From Lachnospira eligens (lineage in GTDB: Bacteria > Bacillota > Clostridia > Lachnospirales > Lachnospiraceae): DNA of 64,000 bases. Below the pieces are notes generated by a model. The model was given only the letters and a program-made list of their open reading frames with translations, had not been told where the DNA came from and did no database searches. This document shows, piece by piece, positions 15,931 to 24,246 of the stretch. Position 1 is the first letter of the stretch. Every line of letters starts with the position of its first letter. The DNA is taken from positions 1 through 64,000 of the forward strand of contig NZ_WKRD01000005.1 in assembly GCF_009680455.1 (NCBI RefSeq), given 5' to 3'. The position numbers and the translations under genes were made by a program.

Positions 15931-16569
15931 ATGTATATTAAAATAACAGATGTTAATAAGACAATAAAGAAAGCACCAATATTAAGGGATATCAATCTGG
16001 AATTCACAGGTGGAAAGGTATATGGATTAAGAGGAAAGAATGGTTCGGGAAAGACTATGCTTATGCGTGCAATATGCGGGCTTATTACTCCGGATTCAGG
16101 AATAATTGATATTGATGGAAAGATACTTGGAAAAGATATATCTTTTCCGGAAAGTATAGGCGTGTTAATTGAGAATCCTTCATTTATAGGTAATTATACA
16201 GGGTTTAAGAATCTTAAGGTGCTGGCATCTATTCAGAACAGAATTGGTGATGAACAGATAAGAAAGGCACTTGAAGATATCGGACTTGACCCTGATGATA
16301 AGAGAACTTACAGAAAGTATTCTCTGGGAATGAAGCAGAAGTTAGGAATTGCGGCAGCAGTTATGGAAAATCCTGATATTATTATTCTTGACGAGCCGAT
16401 TAATGCACTTGATGATGTCAGTGTTGAGAAGGTTCATGATATATTAGAAGAACAGAAGAAAAGAGGAGCGGTAATAATTATTGCATGCCATGATAAAGAA
16501 GAACTTGACCAGTTATCTGATGAGATTATAGAGATATCAGATGGCAGAATTATCAATAAAACCTGTTAG
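15931..16569 (+). CDS. ABC transporter ATP-binding protein of the ABC-2 operon
   Basis: The 212-residue ATPase has Walker A GKNGSGKT (35-42), signature SLGMKQK (131-137), Walker B IIILDEP (about 150-156) and a C-terminal switch histidine in IIACHDKEE. It is a short, single-domain subunit of the BcrA/CcmA type. It is the last gene of the operon that begins with the array promoters, and drives the permeases at 12982, 14355 and 15094. The signature has LGMKQ rather than LSGGQ, which is usual in this export or immunity group. Confidence 0.88.
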   Translation: MYIKITDVNKTIKKAPILRDINLEFTGGKVYGLRGKNGSGKTMLMRAICGLITPDSGIIDIDGKILGKDISFPESIGVLIENPSFIGNYTGFKNLKVLASIQNRIGDEQIRKALEDIGLDPDDKRTYRKYSLGMKQKLGIAAAVMENPDIIILDEPINALDDVSVEKVHDILEEQKKRGAVIIIACHDKEELDQLSDEIIEISDGRIINKTC

Positions 16570-16598
16570 TAGTATCATTACATAGTACCGGAGTAATG

Positions 16599-16612
16599 TT
16601 ACAAAAATGTAA
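16599..16612 (+). promoter_or_regulatory. BceR-type binding site (TTACA-N4-TGTAA)
   Basis: TTACAAAAATGTAA is a perfect 5-4-5 inverted repeat 81 bases before the BceA-like gene. It equals the core described for BceR-like regulators (TNACA-N4-TGTAA). The regulator would be the BceR-like protein at 2848. No clear -10/-35 pair was found downstream. Confidence 0.6.
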
Positions 16613-16693
16613 TGTTCCGTAATATTGAACAAACGACACCGGATTAGTTAAGTGGTAAAACATAATTAATCTATATGAAAGGAATTAATTATT

Positions 16694-17461
16694 ATGGAAA
16701 CAATACTTAAGATTGATAACATTGAAAAGTATTATGGAAACAAATCAAGTCTTACCAAAGCGATTGACAATATTTCGTTTGAGGTTGGAAAGGGAGAATT
16801 CGTTTCTATAATGGGAGCGAGTGGTTCAGGAAAGACGACTCTTCTTAACTGTATATCAACACTTGATAAGGTGACTACAGGTAAGATATATGTCGGAGAC
16901 AATGAAATTACCCAGTTAAAGGGTAATAAGCTTAACAAGTTCAGAAGAGAGGAGTTAGGCTTTATCTTTCAGGACTTTAATCTTCTTGATACTTTAACAG
17001 CATTTGAAAATATTGCACTGGCACTTTCTATACAGAATGTTCCGGCAAGGGAGATTGAATTAAGAGTAAGACAGACTGCAAGAGAGCTTGGTATTGAAGA
17101 TGTATTAAACAAATATCCTTATCAGATGTCAGGCGGACAGAAGCAGAGGGTAGCAAGTGCAAGAGCCATTATTACGAACCCAAAGCTTATTCTTGCTGAT
17201 GAGCCCACAGGAGCACTTGATTCAAGGTCATCAAGGATGTTGCTTGAGAGCTTTAATTTTCTTAATACTGAGCTTTTGGCAACTATTCTTATGGTAACAC
17301 ATGATGCATTTACAGCAAGCTACGCAGGCAGAGTGATATTTATCAAGGACGGTAAAATCTTCAATGAGATACGCAGAGGCGAATCTACAAGAAAAGAATT
17401 TTTTGATAAAATCATTGATGTTGTGACATTGTTAGGAGGCGACCTTAATAATGCTCTTTAA
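16694..17461 (+). CDS. BceA-like ABC transporter ATP-binding protein
   Basis: The 255-residue ATPase has Walker A GASGSGKT (41-48), the Q-loop in IFQDFNLLD, signature MSGGQ (145-149), Walker B LILADE (165-170) and the switch histidine in MVTHD. It is of the MacB/LolD/BceA type, which does not translocate in the classical way but acts in target protection or peptide-antibiotic resistance and in signalling. The permease gene overlaps its end by 11 bp. It is probably controlled by the BceR-type box at 16599, and with the kinase at 3510 it would form a sensory complex; this is inferred. Confidence 0.9.
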   Translation: METILKIDNIEKYYGNKSSLTKAIDNISFEVGKGEFVSIMGASGSGKTTLLNCISTLDKVTTGKIYVGDNEITQLKGNKLNKFRREELGFIFQDFNLLDTLTAFENIALALSIQNVPAREIELRVRQTARELGIEDVLNKYPYQMSGGQKQRVASARAIITNPKLILADEPTGALDSRSSRMLLESFNFLNTELLATILMVTHDAFTASYAGRVIFIKDGKIFNEIRRGESTRKEFFDKIIDVVTLLGGDLNNAL

Positions 17462-19514
17462 GATATCTTTAAAGAACATCAGGAAGAGTTTAAAGGATTA
17501 TACCGTCTATTTCTTCACTCTTATTCTTGGTGTCGCAATATTTTATGTGTTTAATGCAATTGACAGTCAGAGCGTTATGCTTGATGTAAGAGAAAATATG
17601 ATGGATATTATAAAGCTGATGAATGACATGCTTTCAGGCGTGAGCGTATTCGTATCGTGCATACTTGGATTTCTGATTATATATGCAAGCCGTTTTCTTA
17701 TTAAAAGACGTAATAAGGAGTTTGGCATATATCTTACACTTGGAATGAGCAAGAGAAAGATTTCAGCGATTCTTTTCTTTGAGACACTGCTTATCGGCAT
17801 TGTTTCACTTGTGGCAGGGCTTGTTATTGGTACAATCCTTTCACAGTTTATGAGCGTGATTGTTGCTAATATGTTTGATGCTGATATGACTAAGTTTAAA
17901 TTCATATTCTCAATGAAGGCATGCGTCAAGACTTTAATATATTTTGCAATTATGTATGTGTTAGTTATGATATTTAACACATTCAGTATCAGCAGATGTA
18001 AGCTTATTGATCTTCTCAATGCAGGTAAGAAAACTGAGAAGGTTACCATGAAGAACCCGGTTGTCTGCACAATAGTATTCGTCATAGGTGTTGGTATTCT
18101 TTCTTATGCATACTGGATGGTTACAAGGGGTGTTAGAACTTTAAATACTTTTGATAAAATAGGTATTCCTATTGCACTTGGCTGTGTTGCCACATTTTTA
18201 ATATTCTGGTCAGTCTCAGGTTTTATGATAAGAATATTCACAAGTATTAAGAGTGTGTATTATAAAGGTGTGAACAGCTTTGTGTTAAGGCAGTTCTGCA
18301 GCAAGATTAACACTACTGTATTCTCGACAACTGTTATATGTATCATGCTTTTTATTACAATAAGCGTGCTTTCTGCAGCACTTTCAATGAAGGATTCGCT
18401 TTCAAAGGATCTGGACAGTATGTGTCCTGTTGATGTACAGCTTGCAAAATATTCATATGATGCGATGAGCGAGGCATATGCCACATCACAGGATATGAAT
18501 GAAAAAGACAGGGAAATGCTGGAAGATTCCAAATTAAGTATAATAGAAACACTAAATAACAGTGGATTTGATGCGCAGAAGTATTTTAAGGATGTTGCAG
18601 AATATAATGTATACAACACCGGATTGACAGTTAAAGATACACTAGGGGATATTAATACAGATGATTATCAGTTTATTGCAGATACTATTATGCCGGTAAT
18701 GACTATTGGCGATTATAATTCTGTTGCAAGACTGTACGGTAATAGTACGTATGAACTTAATGACGATGAATATATTATAGTGGCAGATTATAAGAACATG
18801 GTTATGATTAGAAATCAGGCATTAAAGAAAGGAATTACATTATCTGTCAATGGAAAAGAGTATAAACCAAGATATAATGAATGCAAGGATGGTTTTGTAC
18901 ATATTGGTGTTCAGAATATGAATGACGGGATTCTTGTTGTGCCTGATAACGCGGTAAAACCACAGCAGGTACGCAATATGGGGCTTAGTGCTGACTATAG
19001 GGCAGATACTAAGGAAGAAAGATATTTTATTGAAACACAGTTAGACAATTTAATGAAAAATATATCATTTAAGAAGAGCTTCATTAGCTGGAATTCCAGA
19101 ATTGACCTGGCTGAAAGCAGTGTCGGGCTTGGAGCGTTAGTTACATTTATTGCCTTATATTTAGGAATTATATTCCTTATAAGCAGTGCGGCAATTCTTG
19201 CTTTGAGAGAATTGTCAGACAGTGCAGACAATAAGGAACGATATGGAATGTTAAGGAAGCTTGGAGTAGATGAGAGAATGATTGATATGGCGCTTTTTAA
19301 GCAGATTGGAATATTTTTTGCGTTTCCGCTGATTCTCGCACTTATTCATTCTGTGTTTGGAATTAAGTTTATTAACATAATTCTTGCAACTATGGGAATG
19401 AGTTCAATGGCAGCGTCTATAGGGCTTACGCTCGCATTCGTTGCTGTTATTTATGGAGGATATTTCCTTATAACTTATCTGTGCAGCAGAAGCATTATAA
19501 GACCTGTAAGATAA
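17451..19514 (+). CDS. BceB-like ABC transporter permease (FtsX domains)
   Basis: The 687-residue permease has an N-terminal helix and a first FtsX-like block (about 50-190). Further membrane helices lie near 200-300. A large extracytoplasmic domain of about 200 residues follows (about 310-545), then a C-terminal three-helix FtsX block (about 555-685). Ten membrane helices with the large outer domain between helices 7 and 8 is the classical BceB arrangement and forms the peptide-sensing part. RBS GGAGG lies within the end of the ATPase gene. It probably confers resistance to, and senses, cell-wall-active peptides; self-resistance to products of the same island is a plausible guess. Confidence 0.88.
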   Translation: MLFKISLKNIRKSLKDYTVYFFTLILGVAIFYVFNAIDSQSVMLDVRENMMDIIKLMNDMLSGVSVFVSCILGFLIIYASRFLIKRRNKEFGIYLTLGMSKRKISAILFFETLLIGIVSLVAGLVIGTILSQFMSVIVANMFDADMTKFKFIFSMKACVKTLIYFAIMYVLVMIFNTFSISRCKLIDLLNAGKKTEKVTMKNPVVCTIVFVIGVGILSYAYWMVTRGVRTLNTFDKIGIPIALGCVATFLIFWSVSGFMIRIFTSIKSVYYKGVNSFVLRQFCSKINTTVFSTTVICIMLFITISVLSAALSMKDSLSKDLDSMCPVDVQLAKYSYDAMSEAYATSQDMNEKDREMLEDSKLSIIETLNNSGFDAQKYFKDVAEYNVYNTGLTVKDTLGDINTDDYQFIADTIMPVMTIGDYNSVARLYGNSTYELNDDEYIIVADYKNMVMIRNQALKKGITLSVNGKEYKPRYNECKDGFVHIGVQNMNDGILVVPDNAVKPQQVRNMGLSADYRADTKEERYFIETQLDNLMKNISFKKSFISWNSRIDLAESSVGLGALVTFIALYLGIIFLISSAAILALRELSDSADNKERYGMLRKLGVDERMIDMALFKQIGIFFAFPLILALIHSVFGIKFINIILATMGMSSMAASIGLTLAFVAVIYGGYFLITYLCSRSIIRPVR

Positions 19515-19530
19515 GTTTTTCATTATTTCA

Positions 19531-19587
19531 TTGTTTTTTTAATATGTTTCTGTTATAATGTTCACATAGAAGTTGTTCGTGAACAAC
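19531..19587 (+). promoter_or_regulatory. cheV promoter with an interrupted palindrome
   Basis: TTGTTT (19531-19536), 17 bp, TATAAT (19554-19559) form a promoter. An interrupted palindrome GTTGTTC-GT-GAACAAC lies at 19572-19587, around the expected start of transcription, where it could be an operator or a 5' hairpin. Confidence 0.6.
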
Positions 19588-19602
19588 ATGGAGGAATTTA
19601 AT

Positions 19603-20499
19603 ATGGAAACTAATATTTTGATAGAGAGTGGAACTAATGAGTTAGAGGTTCTTGAATTCACAATAGGGAATAATCATTATGGTATTAATGTTGCCAAGAT
19701 TAAAGAGATTGTGCCATATAGTCCGGTTACACCGGTTCCGAATGCACATCCTAGTGTAGAAGGAATATTCATGCCAAGAGATTTAATGATAACAGTTGTA
19801 GACCTTGCTAAGGTTATTAAAAGTGCTCCTTCAGGAGATATTTCGAAGGATATGTTTATTATAACTAATTTCAACAAATTGAATGTCGCTTTTCATGTAC
19901 ATACAGTTGTTGGAATCCACAGAGTATCATGGGCTGATATTATTACTCCAGATACAACAATAAGTACTGCTGACAACGGAATTGCCACAGGAATTGTTAA
20001 GATTAACGGTCAGCTTATTATTATTCTTGACTTTGAGCGTATTGTATCAGATATAAGTCCGGAGACAGGTCTTAAGACTTCTGATATTCTCAAGCTTGAA
20101 GGCAGACCAAGAAGTGAAGCACATATTGTCATAGCAGAGGATTCACCTCTTCTTATTAAGCTGATATCTGATTCACTTGTTAAATCAGGTTATGATAATC
20201 TTACATTATGTCATAATGGTCAGGAAGCATGGGATTTTATATCAGATGCCAAGGCAGGAAAAGTACCGCTTGATATAGACTGTGTTATCACTGATCTGGA
20301 GATGCCGCTTATGGATGGCCACAGACTTACAAAGCTTATTAAGTCTGATGACAAGTTAAAGAATATTCCGGTTGTTATATTCTCATCACTTATTAATGAA
20401 CAGATGAGAGCAAAGGGAGAATCACTTGGTGCAGATGTTCAGTTGTCAAAGCCAGAAATTGGACTGCTTGTATCAGAAATCGATAAATTACTCAGATAA
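19603..20499 (+). CDS. cheV: Chemotaxis coupling protein CheV (CheW-receiver fusion)
   Basis: The start at 19603 follows GGAGG (19590-19594) by 8 bases. The 298-residue protein has a CheW-like domain (about 12-160: LEFTIGNNHYGINVAKIKEI, VTPVPNA, ILDFERIV). A response-regulator receiver (about 172-298) follows, with EDS near its start, acceptor aspartate in VITDLEMP and a conserved K in QLSKPE. CheV links receptors to CheA and tunes adaptation. It is a single gene here, without cheA or receptor genes, so it must act with products encoded elsewhere. A strong terminator follows. Other motility-linked genes in the window are the PilZ and YvyF-like pair. Confidence 0.92.
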   Translation: METNILIESGTNELEVLEFTIGNNHYGINVAKIKEIVPYSPVTPVPNAHPSVEGIFMPRDLMITVVDLAKVIKSAPSGDISKDMFIITNFNKLNVAFHVHTVVGIHRVSWADIITPDTTISTADNGIATGIVKINGQLIIILDFERIVSDISPETGLKTSDILKLEGRPRSEAHIVIAEDSPLLIKLISDSLVKSGYDNLTLCHNGQEAWDFISDAKAGKVPLDIDCVITDLEMPLMDGHRLTKLIKSDDKLKNIPVVIFSSLINEQMRAKGESLGADVQLSKPEIGLLVSEIDKLLR

Positions 20500-20527
20500 T
20501 TTTCTTCATTTTACACTTCCTCTTATG

Positions 20528-20560
20528 GGACGCCGCCTGACATGGGCGGTGTCCTTTTTT
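20528..20560 (+). terminator. Terminator after cheV
   Basis: GGACGCCGCC (20528-20537) pairs with GGCGGTGTCC (20545-20554) with one G-U pair, followed by six T. The T run overlaps the start of the repeat element that follows. Confidence 0.85.
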
Positions 20561-20713
20561 GCGCGAGCAGCGATGAGAGAAGATATGGAAAGTTCACAGT
20601 TGTGCTTGCACAAACTGTGAACTTTATATAGATTTTCGAGGAGCGCCGCGACAATGCCAGAACATAGTTCTGGCATATCGCTGCTCGCGCAAAAAGGATT
20701 GTCGCGGAGCGCC
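20556..20713. repeat. GC-rich multi-hairpin intergenic element
   Basis: Outer arms TTTTTGCGCGAGCAGCGAT (20556-20574) and its exact inverse (20677-20695) enclose two perfect hairpins: AAAGTTCACAGT/ACTGTGAACTTT (20589-20600/20614-20625) and ATGCCAGAAC/GTTCTGGCAT (20654-20663/20667-20676). In addition CCGCGACAAT (20646-20655) pairs with ATTGTCGCGG (20698-20707), crossing the outer stem. The element is much richer in GC than its surroundings. It has the look of a mobile palindromic repeat or structured RNA; it carries no gene. Confidence 0.7.
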
Positions 20714-20790
20714 ACCCGTGCAAAATACTGAAGCGATGACAACCATCAAAAAAGATGTTATAATTACATGGTTATGAAATGGAGGTACTT

Positions 20791-21294
20791 ATGATTTATA
20801 ATGATTTAATTGATGATATAAAGAGTGCTGATTATGTACTTTTTGGCTTGGGGAAAGAAATATATTCTTCTGATGATACAGAAATATATGACAATCTGAA
20901 AAAGCTGTTTGCATCTATGGAACATGTGAATTACTTTATTGTATCTACTGATAAAGCTGGTACAATCAGGAATTGTGGACTTAATGAAAGAAGAATTGTC
21001 TGTCCGGTCAATGAAAATAATGCTGAAGAAGAGGAGAAACAGTGGGATTTCTACAATAAATGGCTGTCATCCTCACTTGCAAAGAAGCTGGTTATTGTGG
21101 AACTGGGGGAAGATTTTTCTAACCCTAATGTTATAAGATGGCCATTTGAAAGAATTGTGATGATTAATCAGAAGGCTAAGATGTATCGTGTTCACAGTAC
21201 ATTTTACCAGATTCCTAAGGAAATCGGGGACAGGGCATGTGCTTTTGAGATGAATGGAGCACAGTTTATAAAAGAACTTGTAAAATGTTGTTAA
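20791..21294 (+). CDS. SIR2-like domain protein (short)
   Basis: The ATG at 20791 follows GGAGGT (20781-20786) by 4 bases, giving 167 residues. The C-terminal half contains LVIVELGEDFSNPNVIRWPFERI, then NQKAKMYRVH, matching the end part of SIR2-family NAD-binding proteins (the E-L-G-x-x-x-x-x-P-x-x-I-R-x-P-F pattern). The N-terminal half has VLFGLGKEIYS in place of the usual GAG-hS nucleotide motif, and the zinc-binding cysteines and catalytic histidine of sirtuins are not apparent. It is short for the family, so it may bind a nucleotide without deacylase activity. No clear partner is nearby. Confidence 0.65.
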   Translation: MIYNDLIDDIKSADYVLFGLGKEIYSSDDTEIYDNLKKLFASMEHVNYFIVSTDKAGTIRNCGLNERRIVCPVNENNAEEEEKQWDFYNKWLSSSLAKKLVIVELGEDFSNPNVIRWPFERIVMINQKAKMYRVHSTFYQIPKEIGDRACAFEMNGAQFIKELVKCC

Positions 21295-21351
21295 TAATCA
21301 ATATTTATGATAATATTTTAGTATATTTTGATTGGATGGGAGGTAAGAATT

Positions 21352-22854
21352 TTGGCTGATAATGAACAGCAGGATGATTATCTTAGTAATATGCTTAATG
21401 CGCTGAATGAAAAGGAACAGGAGAGCCAGTCTTATAATGATCCAGAGACAATTGCAAGGCAGGCTAAAGAGAAGCTTGATGCTGAGAATGCTGTTAAAGA
21501 GGCTAATGAGCCGGAGCGTGAAGCTGATGCAGACGCTAAGTTAGAGGCGCTTCTTGATAATACTCCGCTAGAAGAGGCAGCGGAGGCAAAGTTGACATCA
21601 GATGATAATTCAGAACTTTCAGATGACGATATGAAAAGACTTATGAATATGAATCTTGATGATATTATTGATGATGTTAAGTCAGACAGTGCGTCTATAG
21701 ATGATCTGTTTGGAAGTTCTCCTGATAAAGAAACAGAACATAATGAAAAAAGTGCTGATACTCAGGCACAGACGATTAGTGCAGATGATAAGAAAAAGTT
21801 AAAACCACAGAAAGAAGGCTTTTTCAAGAAGATTAAGAAAGTGTTCTTTGACAGTCTTGAGGATGATACAGAAACTGCAGAGAGTGCATCAGAAGCTGCA
21901 GAGAGTACATCAGAAGCTGTGGGAGAGAAAGAACGTATAGAAGAGAATGTAGTAAAAGATTCGTCTGATAAAGGAAAAACTTCATCTGGAAATGAACCTA
22001 AAGATGAGAATGAGCAGATTATAGAAGATGTGTTCGGAAACAAGAGTACGCTTGATGAGTCACAGGTTCCTAAGAAAGGCTTTTTTGCAAGACTTAAGTA
22101 CAGGCTTGAACAGATGAAAGCAAAGCACATTGAAGAGGATAAGGCTGAGGAAGAAGCCGAAAGACTTGAAGAAGAAGAAAAGCAGAAGAATAAGGAATTA
22201 AAGAAAGCTGCGGCAGCAGAGAAGAAAGAGCAAAAGAAGCAGGCAGGAGAGGCTAAGAAAGCACAGAAGGCTAATAAACCTAAGAAGGTAAAGCCTAAGA
22301 AGGTAAAGAAACCGAAAGAACCACCTAAACCGCAGGATATTCTTAAGATAAAGCCTGTTTCAATTGTTATGCTTGTATTATTTGTAGCAGGTGTTTCGGT
22401 ACTTATAAGTGTTTTAAGTTCAGGCTTTTATTATAACAACAGTGTTTCTCTGGCTAAAGATTATTACAGCAATGAGCAGTATGAGAAGGCTTATGATAAG
22501 TTAAGCGGAATAAAGCTTAATGGCAGTGATAAGACTCTTTATGAGCAGGCTTCAACAATTATGTATGTTCAGAAACAATATGATTCATATGAGAATTATA
22601 TGAAACTTAACATGAAGACAGAAGCACTTGACAGCCTTATTAAGGGAGTGAACAGATATAATAGTCTTCGTCCGCAGGCACAGGAGTTAGGCATTGATAA
22701 TAAGTTTACTGCTGTATATAAGCAGATAGTATTGGCTTTACAGGATACATTTAAGATATCTGAAACAGAAGCAATAGGATTATCATCAATGTCAGATACA
22801 GATTTTACTAATTATTATTACAGAATAGAAGAATACGGAAAGGCAGTACAATGA
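21352..22854 (+). CDS. Single-pass membrane protein with charged cytoplasmic region
   Basis: The TTG at 21352, 8 bases after GGGAGG, is preferred over the ATG at 21328. The 500-residue protein has a long acidic, low-complexity N-terminal region. Two short similar basic amphipathic segments (GFFKKIKKVFF and GFFARLKYRLEQ) follow. A Lys/Ala/Glu-rich coiled region (about 255-330) leads to one membrane helix (about 343-366) and an extracellular domain of about 130 residues that looks like TPR helices (KDYYSNEQYEKAYDKL). No family was recognised. Its stop overlaps hisH by 4 bp, an odd pairing with histidine biosynthesis. Confidence 0.7.
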   Translation: MADNEQQDDYLSNMLNALNEKEQESQSYNDPETIARQAKEKLDAENAVKEANEPEREADADAKLEALLDNTPLEEAAEAKLTSDDNSELSDDDMKRLMNMNLDDIIDDVKSDSASIDDLFGSSPDKETEHNEKSADTQAQTISADDKKKLKPQKEGFFKKIKKVFFDSLEDDTETAESASEAAESTSEAVGEKERIEENVVKDSSDKGKTSSGNEPKDENEQIIEDVFGNKSTLDESQVPKKGFFARLKYRLEQMKAKHIEEDKAEEEAERLEEEEKQKNKELKKAAAAEKKEQKKQAGEAKKAQKANKPKKVKPKKVKKPKEPPKPQDILKIKPVSIVMLVLFVAGVSVLISVLSSGFYYNNSVSLAKDYYSNEQYEKAYDKLSGIKLNGSDKTLYEQASTIMYVQKQYDSYENYMKLNMKTEALDSLIKGVNRYNSLRPQAQELGIDNKFTAVYKQIVLALQDTFKISETEAIGLSSMSDTDFTNYYYRIEEYGKAVQ

Positions 22855-23456
22855 TAGCAATTATCGATTATGACGCAGGTAACTTAAAGAGTGTTGAAAA
22901 GGCTCTGGTATCATTAGGAGAGGAGGTTTTAGTCTCAAGAGATTCAAGTGAAATCTTACAGGCTGATAAGGTTATTCTTCCGGGAGTTGGTTCATTTGGT
23001 GATGCAATGAACAATCTTGATAAGTTCGGACTAGTTGATACTATTAAGAAGGTGACAGGTAATGGAACCCCATTCCTTGGAATATGTTTGGGATTACAGC
23101 TTTTATTTAAGGAAAGTGATGAGACTCCGGGGGCGGAGGGACTTGATATTCTTCCGGGAAAGATATTAAAGATTCCTGCTAAGGATGGTTTCAAGATTCC
23201 GCATATGGGATGGAATTCTCTTGATATTAAGCCTGAAGCGAGACTTTTTAAGGGACTTGAAGGTAATCCGTATGTGTATTTTGTACATTCTTATTATCTT
23301 AAGGCAGCAGATGAGGGGATTGTGGCAGCAACTACGGAGTATACTACACATATTCATGCTTCGGTTGAAAGCGGCAATGTGTTTGCATGCCAGTTCCATC
23401 CTGAAAAGAGCAGTGATGTCGGACTTAAGATATTAAAGAATTTTGCGTCATTATAA
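22851..23456 (+). CDS. hisH: Imidazole glycerol phosphate synthase, glutaminase subunit
   Basis: The 201-residue class I glutamine amidotransferase has the catalytic triad C79 (in GICLGLQ), H183 and E185 (in QFHPEKSS), and the DYDAGN start typical of HisH. With HisF it converts PRFAR and glutamine-derived ammonia into imidazole glycerol phosphate and AICAR in histidine synthesis. It overlaps the preceding membrane-protein gene by 4 bp and is followed closely by hisF. Other his genes are not in the window. Confidence 0.95.
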   Translation: MIAIIDYDAGNLKSVEKALVSLGEEVLVSRDSSEILQADKVILPGVGSFGDAMNNLDKFGLVDTIKKVTGNGTPFLGICLGLQLLFKESDETPGAEGLDILPGKILKIPAKDGFKIPHMGWNSLDIKPEARLFKGLEGNPYVYFVHSYYLKAADEGIVAATTEYTTHIHASVESGNVFACQFHPEKSSDVGLKILKNFASL

Positions 23457-23475
23457 TTGCTAAAAGGAGTTGCTG

Positions 23476-24234
23476 ATGTTTACTAAAAGAATTATACCAT
23501 GCCTTGACTGCAAGGATGGAAGAGTTGTCAAAGGAACTAATTTTGTTGATTTAAGAGATGCAGGGGATCCTGTAGAGGTTGCGTCAATGTACGATAAATC
23601 AGGTGCAGACGAACTTGTATTTCTTGATATTACAGCTTCAAGTGATGGAAGAAACACAACTGTTGATCTTGTAAGAAGAGTGGCAGAAAGAGTGTTTATT
23701 CCGTTTACTGTAGGCGGTGGAATACGAAGCACAGATGATTTTAAGGTACTTTTAAGAGAAGGGGCTGATAAGATATCAATTAATTCGGCAGCTATTATGA
23801 ATCCGCAGCTTATATCTGATGCGGCTGATAAGTTTGGAAGCCAGTGTGTTGTAGTTGCAATTGATGCAAAGAGGAATAGTGATGGTCATTGGAGCATATA
23901 TAAGAATGGCGGAAGAGTTGATATGCATATGGATGCTGTAGAATGGGCTATGAAGGCAGAAAAGCTCGGTGCAGGAGAGATTCTTCTTACAAGTATGGAC
24001 TGTGACGGAACGAAAGCCGGATATGATATTGAGCTTACTAATACAATTGCGTCAAATGTATCAATACCTGTAATTGCTTCAGGTGGTGCAGGCAGTAAAG
24101 AACATTTTCTTGATGCATTTACTAAGGGAAAAGCAGATGCAGCACTTGCTGCTTCTTTATTCCATTATAAGGAACTTGATATTATGGAACTTAAGAAATA
24201 CCTTGCAGATAATGGTATTCCTATGCGTATGTAG
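23476..24234 (+). CDS. hisF: Imidazole glycerol phosphate synthase, cyclase subunit
   Basis: The ATG at 23476, after AAAGGAG, gives [11 protein letters not shown] and a 252-residue TIM barrel. Catalytic D11 and D130 (VVAIDAK) are in place, with phosphate-binding GGGIR and ASGGAG loops. It receives ammonia from HisH. It lies 19 bases after hisH, and ung follows 12 bases later, so the three are probably one transcript. Confidence 0.96.
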   Translation: MFTKRIIPCLDCKDGRVVKGTNFVDLRDAGDPVEVASMYDKSGADELVFLDITASSDGRNTTVDLVRRVAERVFIPFTVGGGIRSTDDFKVLLREGADKISINSAAIMNPQLISDAADKFGSQCVVVAIDAKRNSDGHWSIYKNGGRVDMHMDAVEWAMKAEKLGAGEILLTSMDCDGTKAGYDIELTNTIASNVSIPVIASGGAGSKEHFLDAFTKGKADAALAASLFHYKELDIMELKKYLADNGIPMRM

Positions 24235-24246
24235 GAGGATATGGAT

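Noticed and set aside
20506..20742. Minus-strand open frame over the GC-rich element after cheV
   Set aside because: It covers the hairpins, has no ribosome site, and its sequence follows the palindromes.
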